A DNA stretch of 34,804 bases, taken from NCBI GenBank assembly GCA_900755895.1, contig CAAEIG010000231.1, positions 1 to 34,804 of the forward strand. The letters run 5' to 3'. The notes beneath the pieces were generated by a model that searched no databases, was not told where the DNA came from, and was given only the letters and a program-made list of their open reading frames with translations. Numbering within the stretch: position 1 is the stretch's first letter; each line of letters opens with the position of its first letter. Origin of the DNA: Clostridia bacterium (GTDB lineage Bacteria; Bacillota; Clostridia; Oscillospirales; Acutalibacteraceae). Positions 20,678 through 29,329 of the stretch are shown piece by piece. The translations under genes were made by a program, and so were the position numbers.

Positions 20678-22561
20678 TCAACGGGGCAGCTGCAAATCCT
20701 CATCTTTCAGCACCGTAGCTGTATTCCAGCAATAGGCCTGAGGCCAAGCCACCAGCCAATCGTTGAAGTTGCCCCCGGTGGCAACCTCACCCCAACGGCA
20801 ATGGAGATAGGCCTCGTTCTGAGCGCCGGGGTATCTCCACAGACCATGGATCAGCTTTCCCCTCCAAGGGGCAATATTCTGGATGGCATTGGCCCAGATC
20901 AGCCGGGCACGGCGCTGCCAATGCCAATCCCCGGTGAGACGGTACAGCTGTGTCAGGGAGGGAACCATCAAGGCTCCCCAAGGGTCGATGTGATGATGCT
21001 GGGCGGACACGGTGGTGCCTCCCAAGGTGTGGTACCCCTCTTTGGTGAAGTCCCGGTCCGCCTCATAGAGTGCGTCATAGTGCATCATCCAGGAGCAGAA
21101 GTACCACCCCGCACGTTTGGCCCACTCCAGCCACTCCTCCTGAGGCTCCACACCGTACAGCCGCAACGCTGCCACCAGCATGGGACCGGAGGTCTCCTTG
21201 TCAATGCAATAGGTATCCAGAGCTCCCGCGGTGCAGAGGAACTGCTTCAAGTCCCGCTGGGCATAAAAGCGGTAGGCTCTCTTGGCCAACTCCAGATAGC
21301 GGCTCTCTCCGGTCTCCTGGTACACGTCCACCAGGCCGGGGATCAAGTACGCGCCAATGGTGCCATTGGGATCCTTGGGCTCCCCAGTGCGGGCGTCCCA
21401 GGATTTTCCAAAGCCGTGGGTCTCCGACCAATGGGCGGAAAAGAAGTCCGCGATGCCCAGGGCCGTCTCCCGCCAGGCCTCCCGCTGGATTCCCCCGTCC
21501 TTGGCCAGGCGATAGGCCTTCAGCAGCTCCACCATGGCAAAGCCCTGATTGCAGGTGTCCACAATGGCGGGCTGGGCGTCCCACACCCGCTCGTACTGGG
21601 TGAACACCAGGCCCGTGGGGGAACGTCCCTCCTGAGTCCAAGCGTCCAGGTTGCTCAGGGCAATCTCTAAAAGCTCCTGGTCCCCAGTCTCCAATGCCTC
21701 CTGGAGAAAGAGCCGGGCGTACATGCCGTTTTGCCCGCACCAGCCAAACTCCACGCCCTCCCGCTTCCGCTGGATACCGCCTTCCGGCAGGAAGCCAATG
21801 CAGAACAACTGCCTGTCATGATCCTTTTTCATCAAGTGAAGGGCATGGCTTTTGCACAGCCCCTGCAGCTGCTCCATGGAATAGGCCGGGGGATAGTCCT
21901 TACCCAGCAGCTCCAGGGCCAGATCCTCCACATTGGCGCTGCCGTACCGAGGCGCCACGGGACGGCCCTGGGCCACATAGGCCCGGGCGGTGAAGGTCTC
22001 TCCCGGCTCCAGGGTGAGGAAGCTCTCATAGGCTTCTGTATACCGGTCCCGGGAGGAATAGGTCAGGGGCCGCTCGATCACAGGGTAGAGCAGCCGGTGG
22101 ACCATCTTGCCGTCCTCCTGGGGAACCATGGAACAGGAACAGGTCAGGGACATGGGGTCCTCGTCCGAGGCAAACAGCGCCAAATACTGCTCCGCATCTT
22201 CGCTGATGGTGCATCCAGGAATGGTGGTCCGGCGGTAATCAAAGACCCAGGGGGCTCCGTCCCGCTCCAGGCCCTTGGGCTCCAGACCATTGCCCCAGTG
22301 GTTCCCGTCATAGGACACTCCAGGGATCACATAGTGGGTACAGGCAAACTCCCCGCGGATTCGCAGCTCAGGCTGAAACCTCTCCGTCCGGGAACCGGTG
22401 TTCACCCAGGTGTGGGTGAGCTTCACACAGCCCTCTTTCACCGGCTCTGCCTGCAAAGTTACCTGAAAGCCGCCTCCTTGGTACCGATTGTCCCCCAGAG
22501 GCTCCAACATGTACTCCTCGCTGTCACGATGGCAGCGGGGAGGCAGAATGGTATACGTCAT
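20678..22561 (-). CDS. Putative alpha/alpha-barrel glycosidase-like protein, uncharacterised
   Basis: The protein has 627 aa and no signal peptide, so it is probably cytosolic. The N-terminal part of about 200 residues is beta-rich (RFQPELRIRG, NHWGNGLEPKG, FLTLEPGETFTARAYV). From about 230 onward, repeated helix pairs with W/Y-rich loops (RLFLQEALETGDQELLEIAL, FYAQRDLKQF, GGTTVSAQHHHIDPWGAL, LTGDWHWQRRARLIWANAI) look like a six-hairpin alpha/alpha toroid. Acidic residues in the loops (ARTGEPKDPNG, YCIDKETSG) could be catalytic but I cannot assign a GH family. ATG 22561 has GGGAGGAA upstream; the ORF extends 13 residues further without support. Its neighbours are glycosidases and its promoter is back to back with that of the GH43 gene. 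Confidence 0.65.
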   Translation of the reverse strand: MTYTILPPRCHRDSEEYMLEPLGDNRYQGGGFQVTLQAEPVKEGCVKLTHTWVNTGSRTERFQPELRIRGEFACTHYVIPGVSYDGNHWGNGLEPKGLERDGAPWVFDYRRTTIPGCTISEDAEQYLALFASDEDPMSLTCSCSMVPQEDGKMVHRLLYPVIERPLTYSSRDRYTEAYESFLTLEPGETFTARAYVAQGRPVAPRYGSANVEDLALELLGKDYPPAYSMEQLQGLCKSHALHLMKKDHDRQLFCIGFLPEGGIQRKREGVEFGWCGQNGMYARLFLQEALETGDQELLEIALSNLDAWTQEGRSPTGLVFTQYERVWDAQPAIVDTCNQGFAMVELLKAYRLAKDGGIQREAWRETALGIADFFSAHWSETHGFGKSWDARTGEPKDPNGTIGAYLIPGLVDVYQETGESRYLELAKRAYRFYAQRDLKQFLCTAGALDTYCIDKETSGPMLVAALRLYGVEPQEEWLEWAKRAGWYFCSWMMHYDALYEADRDFTKEGYHTLGGTTVSAQHHHIDPWGALMVPSLTQLYRLTGDWHWQRRARLIWANAIQNIAPWRGKLIHGLWRYPGAQNEAYLHCRWGEVATGGNFNDWLVAWPQAYCWNTATVLKDEDLQLPR

Positions 22562-22595
22562 ACACGTTCCTCCCTTGTTCTGAACTTGCATGCCT

Positions 22596-22623
22596 ATCAT
22601 ACCCCACCGAGGGGATTTGTCAA
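22596..22623 (-). promoter_or_regulatory. Promoter of the alpha/alpha-barrel gene
   Basis: Minus strand: TTGACA (22623-22618), a 16-bp spacer and TATGAT (22601-22596). Divergent to the GH43 promoter, with 22 bp between the two -35 boxes. Confidence 0.7.
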
Positions 22624-22645
22624 GGCAAAAGTCCCTGGAAAATGC

Positions 22646-22674
22646 TCGACAGTCCAGAGGGGGTGTGCTACAAT
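22646..22674 (+). promoter_or_regulatory. Promoter of the GH43 gene
   Basis: TCGACA, a 17-bp spacer and TACAAT with an extended TG. A loose inverted repeat CTGGA (22635-22639) / TCCAG flanks the -35 and could be a regulator site shared by both divergent genes. Confidence 0.7.
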
Positions 22675-22697
22675 GAACAAGAAAGGAGTGTATTGAA

Positions 22698-24221
22698 ATG
22701 ATTCGTTATACAAACCCCATTCTGCCCGGGTTCTATCCCGATCCCAGCGTCTGCCGGGTTGGAGAGGATTACTACCTGGTGAACAGTTCCTTTGAGTTCT
22801 TCCCCGGCGTTCCCCTTTGGCACAGCCGGGACCTGCTCCACTGGGAACAGATGGGCCACGTCCTCACCAGGGACAGCCAGCTTCCCCTGGCAGGCTGCCG
22901 GACCAGCGGCGGCATCTATGCCCCCACCATCCGCTGCCACAACGGCCGGTTCTACATGGTCACCACCAACACCACTGGCGGCGGCAACTTCTTCGTCTGG
23001 GCCGATGACATTCACGGCCCCTGGTCCGAGCCCATCTATGTGAAGCAGGGCGGCATCGACCCCTCCCTGTTCTGGGATGACGACGGCACGGTGTACTTCC
23101 ACAGCACCCACTTTGACGAAACAGGACGCCAGTGCATTGGCCAATGCACTCTGGACCTGGCCACAGGAGAGATGCTCACCGAGACCCGGCCCATCTGGTA
23201 CGGCACCGGAGGCAAATGCCCGGAGGGCCCCCACATGTACAAGCGCGGGGACAAGTACTATCTGATGATTGCCGAGGGCGGCACGGAATACGGTCACATG
23301 GAGACCATTGCCCGCAGCGACTCCCCCTGGGGTCCCTTTGAGAGCTGCCCCCACAATCCCATCCTCACCGCTCGGGACATCAACCCCCGCAGCGGATTCC
23401 CCCAGGCCCTGGGCCACGCCGACCTAGTGGAGGACACCGCCGGTCAGTGGTGGATCGTCTTCCACGGCATTCGGCCTTCCCAATTCATGCTCCACCACAT
23501 GGGCCGGGAAACCATGATCGCCCCGGTGACCTGGGACGAAAACGGCTGGCCGGTGGTCAACGGCGGACAGCCCATCACCGATGTCATGGAAACTCCCGCT
23601 CCTGCGGGATACACCCCCAAAGAGGCCCAAACCGCCTGGACGGACACCTTCTCCAGTCAGGAGCTTTCCAACCGCTGGGCCTATCTGCGCAATCCCAACC
23701 GGGAGAATTACACCCTGGGCCAGGGCTTAACTCTGCGGGGCTGCGACGCCACTCTGGACGACTGCGACTCCCCCACCTTTGTGGGCGTGCGTCAGGGTCA
23801 TTTTGACGCCGTGGTACAGGCCACCTTGGAAGTGGACCATCTGGGCGAGGGCGCTCAGCTGGGACTCTCCGTATTCCACGTTCCGGAACATCACTATGAT
23901 CTGTACGTCACCAGACGGGAAGGCGACCTTGTTGCGGTCCTTCGCCGCCGGGTGGTGGACATGGTGGTGGAGTCCGCCCCTGTGGTCCTGCCCGAGGGCC
24001 AACCCCTCACCCTGCGCATCGACGCCGGGCGGTTGGGGTACACCTTCTCCGCAGGGGTCCAGGGTCAGCCGCTGACCACTCTGGGTACCGGCAGCACCCA
24101 GCTGCTGGCCACCGAGATCACCATTTGCACCTTTACCGGGTGCTTCTACGGCATGTACGCTCAGGGGGACAGCGAGGGCACTTTCACCTCCTTCTCTTGG
24201 CAGGAAAAGACGGAGAACTAA
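22698..24221 (+). CDS. GH43 family glycoside hydrolase (beta-xylosidase / arabinofuranosidase type)
   Basis: The protein has 507 aa. The N-terminal five-bladed propeller starts YTNPILPGFYPDPSVCRVG; Asp15 (YPDPS) is the expected general base, the Asp in GGIDPSLFWDDDG the pKa modulator, and the Glu in CPEGPHMYKRG the general acid. Residues about 325-507 form a beta-sandwich domain (AWTDTFSSQELSNRWAYLRN, then LGLSVFHVPEHHYDLYVTR) typical of GH43 subfamilies with a C-terminal accessory domain. There is no signal peptide, so it acts on oligosaccharides taken into the cell. AAGGAG lies upstream of the ATG. Confidence 0.92.
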   Translation: MIRYTNPILPGFYPDPSVCRVGEDYYLVNSSFEFFPGVPLWHSRDLLHWEQMGHVLTRDSQLPLAGCRTSGGIYAPTIRCHNGRFYMVTTNTTGGGNFFVWADDIHGPWSEPIYVKQGGIDPSLFWDDDGTVYFHSTHFDETGRQCIGQCTLDLATGEMLTETRPIWYGTGGKCPEGPHMYKRGDKYYLMIAEGGTEYGHMETIARSDSPWGPFESCPHNPILTARDINPRSGFPQALGHADLVEDTAGQWWIVFHGIRPSQFMLHHMGRETMIAPVTWDENGWPVVNGGQPITDVMETPAPAGYTPKEAQTAWTDTFSSQELSNRWAYLRNPNRENYTLGQGLTLRGCDATLDDCDSPTFVGVRQGHFDAVVQATLEVDHLGEGAQLGLSVFHVPEHHYDLYVTRREGDLVAVLRRRVVDMVVESAPVVLPEGQPLTLRIDAGRLGYTFSAGVQGQPLTTLGTGSTQLLATEITICTFTGCFYGMYAQGDSEGTFTSFSWQEKTEN

Positions 24222-24247
24222 CCCAAAAAGCATGTAGTTTGAGACAA

Positions 24248-24284
24248 AAAAAGGGGCTGTTGCAGCTTGCAACAGCCCCTTTTT
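24248..24284. terminator. Bidirectional terminator between GH43 and the SIS gene
   Basis: AAAAAGGGGCTGTTGCA pairs perfectly with TGCAACAGCCCCTTTTT around a 3-base loop (GCT), symmetric A-run and T-run, placed between convergent genes. Confidence 0.93.
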
Positions 24285-24297
24285 ATCTTATCTTCCG

Positions 24298-24918
24298 TTA
24301 CGCAAACAGCGCATCCTCTACCTGGAGGCACAGCGCGTGGTAGATGGGCAGGGTCAGCTCCTGCACCTTGTAGGTATCCATCTCGGGCACACAGATAGCG
24401 GCGTCTGCCAAGGGGGCGATTTTCCCGCCGGATGCCCCGGAGATCACAATGGTATGGACTCCCAGCGCCCGGGCCACCTGCACGGCATGGTACACGTTCC
24501 GGGAGTTCCCCGAGGTGCTGAATCCCAACAGCACATCCCCCTCCCTGCCATAGCCATAGACCTGCTGGGCAAACACCATGGCCGGATCACCGTCGTTCAT
24601 CAAGGCTGTCAGCAAGGCGGTCTGAGAATTGAGACAGATCGCCCGCACAGCCTGCTGCAGGTCCTCTGCCAGCTCCCCGGCACCCGCAGCCTCCAGACGG
24701 CGGCGCATCTCCTCCGGGATGGGGCGTTTGCGGTGGAAATCCTTCATCAGCTCGCCCACCACGTGCTCGGCATCCGCTGCGCTGCCGCCATTGCCGCAGG
24801 TCAACACCTGTCTTCCCTGGCGAGCTGCCTGGCACAGCAGTTCCCCTGCCTTGCGGATGGCTGCCTCCTGGGGACACAGCACCGGGTAACGCTCCAACAA
24901 ATTCTGGATCTGATCCAT
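24298..24918 (-). CDS. SIS-domain phosphosugar isomerase (GmhA-like)
   Basis: The protein has 206 aa. SIS fold with TCGNGGSAADAEHVVGEL at about 40-57 and FSTSGNSRNVYHA near 130-142, the two phosphosugar-binding Ser/Thr loops, then the helix PIYHALCLQVED. These match the sedoheptulose-7-phosphate isomerase group. The real substrate in this setting is unclear; it may isomerise a sugar phosphate produced by the neighbouring glycoside pathway. It is divergent from the alpha-mannosidase gene with abutting promoters. ATG with GGAGGG upstream. Confidence 0.85.
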   Translation of the reverse strand: MDQIQNLLERYPVLCPQEAAIRKAGELLCQAARQGRQVLTCGNGGSAADAEHVVGELMKDFHRKRPIPEEMRRRLEAAGAGELAEDLQQAVRAICLNSQTALLTALMNDGDPAMVFAQQVYGYGREGDVLLGFSTSGNSRNVYHAVQVARALGVHTIVISGASGGKIAPLADAAICVPEMDTYKVQELTLPIYHALCLQVEDALFA

Positions 24919-24952
24919 AGGTGATCCCTCCGGTCAAAGTTTTTTCCGTAAC

Positions 24953-24981
24953 AGAATAGCACCGGTCACCCTCAATGTCAA
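24953..24981 (-). promoter_or_regulatory. Promoter of the SIS-domain gene
   Basis: Minus strand: TTGACA (24981-24976), a 17-bp spacer, TATTCT (24958-24953). Its -35 is only three bases from the -35 of the divergent promoter. Confidence 0.7.
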
Positions 24982-24984
24982 CTC

Positions 24985-25013
24985 TTGATTCCACTACCTC
25001 CCACGACTATAAT
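24985..25013 (+). promoter_or_regulatory. Promoter of the GH38-ROK operon
   Basis: TTGATT, a 17-bp spacer, then exact TATAAT; predicted start about 25 bp before the ATG at 25046. The two divergent -35 boxes together form TCAA-CTC-TTGA. Confidence 0.75.
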
Positions 25014-25045
25014 GGACCCAAACCACCTTGTGAAAGGATACGTTT

Positions 25046-27514
25046 ATGAATACCATTTATCTCATCGGCAACGCCCACATCGACCCGGTGTGGCTTTGGA
25101 AAAAAAGCGAGGGTCTCTCTGAGATCCTCTCCACTTACCGTTCCGCTTTGGACCGGATGAAGGAATTCCCCGACTACATCTTCACCAGCGCCTGCGCCAG
25201 CTACTACCAATGGGTGGAAGAGATTGATCCCGCCATGTTCCAGGAGATCCGCCAGCGGGTGGAAGAGGGCCGCTGGTCCATCACCGGAGGCATGTGGGTG
25301 CAGCCCGACTGCAACCTCCCTTCCGGCGAGGCTTTCTGCCGTCACACCCTCTACTCCCAGCGGTATTTTCAGGAGCATCTGGGCCGGCAGTCCAGGGTGG
25401 GCTATCATGTGGACTCCTTTGGTCACAACGCCATGCTGCCCCAGCTGCTGAAAAAGTCCGGCATGGACTCCTACGTCTTCATGCGCCCGGGCAATCACGA
25501 GAACAATCAGCTGCCCGACCTATTCTGGTGGGAGGCACCCGATGGCAGCCGGGTGCTGACCCACAAGATCAAATTTGAGTACACCGACTTCTGGGGCGCT
25601 CCGGAAGGGGTGGAACCCCTTTCTGGGAAGATCGGAAAGCTGCGTCAGCTGGCAGAGGAACACGCCATCCCCTACATGGACTTCTACGGTGTGGGCAACC
25701 ACGGCGGCGGTCCCACCATCCGGGGCCTGACCGTACTGGAGAAGGTGGTGGCTGACCAACCGGACGTAGTCTTTGCCAGCACCGAGGACTACTTCCAGGA
25801 CGTGGCAAACTCCCCCCTGGCCCAGCAGCTCCCCGTGGTGCGGGGCAGCCTGCTGCACCACGCCAGCGGCTGCTACGCTGCCTGCTCTGCCGTGAAGCGG
25901 GCCAACCGCCAGGCGGAAAACGCGCTGGTGAAGGCGGAGAAGTTTGCCCTGCTGGCTCAGCGGCTGGCAGGAGGTCCCAGCGCCAAGTCCCGGCTGGAAA
26001 AGGCGTGGGAAAAGCTGCTGTTCAATCAATTCCACGACATCCTGGCGGGATGCTCCATCCAGGAGGCCTATGACGACGCCTTGGCCGCTCTGGCCGCCGT
26101 CAAGGATGAGGCCGGCGAGGTGACTCAGGAGGCCCTCCACCGGCTGTCCTGGAACATCCAGACCACCCGAGGGCTGAGCAAGACCCCCTGCGAGAAAAAG
26201 GCCATCGTTCTCTGGGAGCGGGACGGCGAGGGCGCGCCCCTGGTGGTGTTCAACCCCCACTCCTTCCCGGTGAAAACTGCCGTGCAGCTGAACACCACTG
26301 TCAAAGGTGTATGCGATCATCAGGGACAACCCGTCCCCTGCCAGCAGGTGCGCGGCCCTCAGACCAACTTTGGGGACAAGTACAACACTCTGTTCCAGGC
26401 TCAACTCCCCGCTTACGGCTGGGCCCTGTACTACGTCTTCAAGGAGCAGGAGTTTGACGCCCCCTTGGCCCACCCCGCCAAGGCTCAGGACTTCACCCTG
26501 GAAAACCAGTACCTCAAGCTCACCTTTGACCCCTTCACCGGGGCTGTGGTCAGCTTCTATGATAAAGAACAGAATCGGGAGCTGGCTGCCGGTGCTTTGG
26601 GAAAAGCCCTGGTCATTGACGACAGCCAGCCCGACACCTGGGCCCACGGCATCAATATCTTTGACCGGGTGGAGGGAGAATTCTCCCAGGCCAAGGTTTC
26701 CGTGGTGGAAGCAGGTCCCCTGCGGGCCGGGATCCGGGTGGAGACGGCCTATCAGGGCAGCACTCTGCGGCAGGACTTCCTCTTAGGGGCTTCCAGTCGG
26801 GAGGTGGAGGTCCGCTGCCGGATGGACTTCCGGGAAAAGCTGAAGCTGGTCAAGCTGGCCTTCCCGGTGAAGGCCGAAGCGCCTCGGGCTCTGTACTCCG
26901 TGCCCTATGGCTTTGAGGAGCATACCCTCTCCCGAGAGGACTTCCCTGCCCATAAGTGGGTGCTGGCCGCCGGGAAGGACGGCGCGGGATTGAGCCTGTG
27001 CAACGATAGCAAGTACAGCTTCTCCATTCTGGAGCACCCCCAGGGGGCCGAGCTGCGGATGATCGTGGCCCGGGGCTGCGCTTACGCCGACCACTACGGC
27101 TATCGGGACGAGCTGATGGAGTACCAGGACCAGGGAGAGCAGTTCTTCACCTACACTCTCTCCTCGGAAGTGGACCCCGCCGCTGTGACTCGCCGGGCCA
27201 ACCTGCTGAACATGGCTCCGGAGCTGCTGCTAGAGACCCATCACAACGGTTCTTTGGAGCCCTTCTACCAGGGGATGGAGCTCACCGGAAAGGACGTGCT
27301 GCTCACCGCTGCCAAGGAAGCGGAAAACGGGGACGGCTGGGTCCTGCGGCTGCAAAATACCGGGAACACTCCTGCCCAAGCCACGTTGTCCCTTGGGCTG
27401 CTGGAAGGAGAAATCGCCCTGGACTTTGCCCCTCAGGAGCTGAAAACTTTGGGGCTGAAGTCCGACGGCACCTGGGCAGAACTGTCCATCACCGAGCTGG
27501 AAGGAGGCTGCTGA
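25046..27514 (+). CDS. GH38 alpha-mannosidase
   Basis: The protein has 822 aa. The N-terminal catalytic domain has zinc ligands His11 and Asp13 (NAHIDPVWLW), the nucleophile/zinc ligand Asp123 (YHVDSFGHN) and a later zinc His in NQFHDILAGCS at about 333. A central three-helix bundle and a C-terminal beta-sandwich (from about 475, LENQYLKLTFDPFTGAVVSFYD) follow, as in bacterial GH38. It has no signal peptide, so it trims alpha-mannosides inside the cell. The operon continues with a ROK-family gene one base after its stop. AAAGGA lies before the ATG. Confidence 0.93.
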   Translation: MNTIYLIGNAHIDPVWLWKKSEGLSEILSTYRSALDRMKEFPDYIFTSACASYYQWVEEIDPAMFQEIRQRVEEGRWSITGGMWVQPDCNLPSGEAFCRHTLYSQRYFQEHLGRQSRVGYHVDSFGHNAMLPQLLKKSGMDSYVFMRPGNHENNQLPDLFWWEAPDGSRVLTHKIKFEYTDFWGAPEGVEPLSGKIGKLRQLAEEHAIPYMDFYGVGNHGGGPTIRGLTVLEKVVADQPDVVFASTEDYFQDVANSPLAQQLPVVRGSLLHHASGCYAACSAVKRANRQAENALVKAEKFALLAQRLAGGPSAKSRLEKAWEKLLFNQFHDILAGCSIQEAYDDALAALAAVKDEAGEVTQEALHRLSWNIQTTRGLSKTPCEKKAIVLWERDGEGAPLVVFNPHSFPVKTAVQLNTTVKGVCDHQGQPVPCQQVRGPQTNFGDKYNTLFQAQLPAYGWALYYVFKEQEFDAPLAHPAKAQDFTLENQYLKLTFDPFTGAVVSFYDKEQNRELAAGALGKALVIDDSQPDTWAHGINIFDRVEGEFSQAKVSVVEAGPLRAGIRVETAYQGSTLRQDFLLGASSREVEVRCRMDFREKLKLVKLAFPVKAEAPRALYSVPYGFEEHTLSREDFPAHKWVLAAGKDGAGLSLCNDSKYSFSILEHPQGAELRMIVARGCAYADHYGYRDELMEYQDQGEQFFTYTLSSEVDPAAVTRRANLLNMAPELLLETHHNGSLEPFYQGMELTGKDVLLTAAKEAENGDGWVLRLQNTGNTPAQATLSLGLLEGEIALDFAPQELKTLGLKSDGTWAELSITELEGGC

Positions 27515-27515
27515 C

Positions 27516-28517
27516 ATGGGCTGCATCGCGGGAGTGGACATCGGAGGCACCAAGCTGGCGGTCACTGTGGCCCAGTTGGAAGGGGAAACCTTGACGGTCA
27601 CGGGGAAGCGGAAATTCCCCACACCGGCAGGAGATTGGCAGGCTGCCCTGTCCCAGCTGGAGGATGCCTTGAGGGACCTGCTGGAGGGACGCACTCCGGA
27701 CGCCATCGGGGTCAGCTGCGGCGGACCCTTGGACAGTGAGCAAGGGGTGATTCTCTCTCCCCCTAACCTACCGGGTTGGGACCGGGTCCCTGTCTGCCAG
27801 CACTTTTCCCAGGCTTTTGAGGCTCCCTGTTTTCTGCAAAATGACGCAGACGCCTGCGCCCTGGCGGAATGGCGCTTTGGAGCGGGCCAGGGCTGCCGTC
27901 ACATGGTGTTTCTGACCTTTGGCACAGGATTGGGCGCTGGGTTGATCTTAAACGGACAACTCTATTCTGGGGCAGCCAATCTAGCCGGGGAACTGGGCCA
28001 CTGCCGCAGCCCTCTGGACGGCTCTCCCTACGCTCCGGTGGGCTACGGAAAAGCGGGCTCCTTTGAGGGCTTCTGCAGCGGCGGCGGCATTGCCGAGCTG
28101 GGCCGGTCCCTGGCCTTGGAGCAGCTGCAACGGGGGAAAGCACCCGCTTTCTGCCCCACCCTTCAGGATTTGGAAAGCGTCACAGCCCTGTCCATTGCCC
28201 AAGCTGCGCAAGAGAGGGACCCCACCGCCCTGGAAGTCTATCGGTGCAGCGGCCGTCATCTGGGGATGGCTCTGGCCCTGCTGTGCGACCTTTTGAATCC
28301 CCAGCGAGTGGTCATTGGCAGCATTTATCAGAGAAGCCAGGCGCTCCTTCGGGATGCCGCCATGGAGGTCCTGACCCGGGAGGCGCTTCCCGGAAACGTG
28401 GCCTCCTGCCAGGTAGTCCCCGCCGTACTGGGGGAGCAGCTGGGCGATACGGCAGCTCTCTCCGTGGCGGTGAATGGGCTGGGGAGGCAGGCTTCCGCCA
28501 TCAAATTTACGCTATGA
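27516..28517 (+). CDS. ROK family sugar kinase-like protein lacking the zinc-binding cysteines
   Basis: The protein has 333 aa. ATP-binding phosphate-1 loop GVDIGGTKLAV at 6-16; FLQNDADACALAEWRFG near 108-124 is the ND-x-N/D-x-x-A-L-A-E region with the catalytic Asp; FGTGLGAG near 135-142; GELGH near 161-165 is the ROK His. The usual C-x-C-G-x-x-G-C-x-E zinc motif is replaced by YGKAGSFEGFCSG, so both final cysteines are missing. There is no N-terminal HTH, so it is a kinase rather than a repressor. One base after the GH38 stop, ribosome binding site inside the GH38 end (GGAGG). It probably phosphorylates the released hexose, perhaps mannose. Confidence 0.85.
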   Translation: MGCIAGVDIGGTKLAVTVAQLEGETLTVTGKRKFPTPAGDWQAALSQLEDALRDLLEGRTPDAIGVSCGGPLDSEQGVILSPPNLPGWDRVPVCQHFSQAFEAPCFLQNDADACALAEWRFGAGQGCRHMVFLTFGTGLGAGLILNGQLYSGAANLAGELGHCRSPLDGSPYAPVGYGKAGSFEGFCSGGGIAELGRSLALEQLQRGKAPAFCPTLQDLESVTALSIAQAAQERDPTALEVYRCSGRHLGMALALLCDLLNPQRVVIGSIYQRSQALLRDAAMEVLTREALPGNVASCQVVPAVLGEQLGDTAALSVAVNGLGRQASAIKFTL

Positions 28518-28596
28518 CATTCCCCGATCCCTCAGCGGGACGTTTTCTAGCTGGTGCAGGACGGTCACTGAAAGACATTCCATGCGGAAGCAATCA

Positions 28597-28633
28597 AAAA
28601 AGGGTCTGCTGCATTTTTGCAGCAGACCCTTTT
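28597..28633 (+). terminator. Terminator of the GH38-ROK operon
   Basis: GGGTCTGCTGCA pairs perfectly with TGCAGCAGACCC around TTTT, with an A-run before and TTTT after; 80 bp after the ROK stop. It could also act on the minus strand for the small membrane genes. Confidence 0.9.
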
Positions 28634-28656
28634 GCGCACTCTAGAATGCTGGGACA

Positions 28657-28731
28657 CTATCGGATTGCCAACTTCACAAGGAAACCAATCCACACCACCG
28701 CTGCAGCGGCAAAAATCCCAATGCACCCCAA
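28657..28731 (-). CDS. Possible 24-aa single-pass membrane peptide
   Basis: A TTG start with GGAG four bases upstream encodes MGCIGIFAAAAVVWIGFLVK followed by LAIR and TAG. It is one hydrophobic helix with a positive end, 21 bp downstream of and on the same strand as the 95-aa membrane protein. It is too short to be sure; conservation would be needed. Confidence 0.3.
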   Translation of the reverse strand: MGCIGIFAAAAVVWIGFLVKLAIR

Positions 28732-28752
28732 GGAAGCTCCTAACAACCTTCC

Positions 28753-29040
28753 TCAGCCCTCACGGCTGATCCGCCCCACTGAGCGGGTCTCGTCAAAGGC
28801 TGTCTGGGCATTCATGGCAACCTGAGGAACATCATTGTAAGGATTCCCCAAGCCGCTCCCCTGGGTACGGACGGATCGAAACAGCGTCATTCCCCCCAGC
28901 AACAGGGTAAACAGGCCCACAAAAAAGGTCACGTCCACAAAAGCAGCGATTTCCGCCCGGTATGCCAGAAACCAGCAGACCGCCAATTCCACACATCCTG
29001 CAATTACTCCCACCAACAGATAAATTCCTGCTTTTCTCAC
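28753..29040 (-). CDS. Small two-helix membrane protein, hypothetical
   Basis: The protein has 95 aa. Two transmembrane segments (about 4-26 and 36-58) are followed by a soluble tail of about 35 residues (TQGSGLGNPYNDVPQVAMNA). GTG at 29040 is chosen because GGAGGA lies eight bases upstream. The longer frame from ATG 29115 has no ribosome binding site, starts only about 10 bp after the expected transcription start, and would translate the Shine-Dalgarno itself (GEEED). Function unknown. Confidence 0.6.
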   Translation of the reverse strand: MRKAGIYLLVGVIAGCVELAVCWFLAYRAEIAAFVDVTFFVGLFTLLLGGMTLFRSVRTQGSGLGNPYNDVPQVAMNAQTAFDETRSVGRISREG

Positions 29041-29131
29041 AAGATCTTCCTCCTCTCCTAAAAACGGCCAGTATTCTTTTTGGAATTTTTTCCAGATTAC
29101 CGGCCTTTCCTCCATTTTAAACTTCTATTTC

Positions 29132-29160
29132 ATTATATGGAATTTTTCATACCAAGTCAA
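29132..29160 (-). promoter_or_regulatory. Promoter of the small membrane protein gene
   Basis: Minus strand: TTGACT (29160-29155), a 17-bp spacer, TATAAT (29137-29132). It implies a 5' leader of about 85 bases before the GTG at 29040. Confidence 0.7.
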
Positions 29161-29243
29161 GAAACCCTGGAAGATGACGCCTAATTTTTTCAAGAATCTA
29201 CTAAATTATTAGAAAAAAACCATAAAAATCATGATGGAAGATC

Positions 29244-29272
29244 TTGTTTTTTTCCAGCCAAGTTGTTATAAT
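29244..29272 (+). promoter_or_regulatory. Promoter of the phosphoribosyltransferase-like gene
   Basis: TTGTTT, a 17-bp spacer, TATAAT with extended TG (TGTTATAAT). Confidence 0.75.
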
Positions 29273-29329
29273 TGATAAAAATACCGCTTCACTTCCTTCC
29301 CAGGGTGGGGCGGCAGGGAGGTTCAAACT

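Noticed and set aside
20801..21670. Long plus-strand frames (289 aa and others) over the alpha/alpha-barrel gene
   Set aside because: High GC creates long antisense frames; they have no recognisable domains and oppose a gene with promoter and ribosome binding site.
25520..26647. 375-aa minus-strand frame
   Set aside because: Antisense of GH38, whose catalytic residues are all present on the plus strand.
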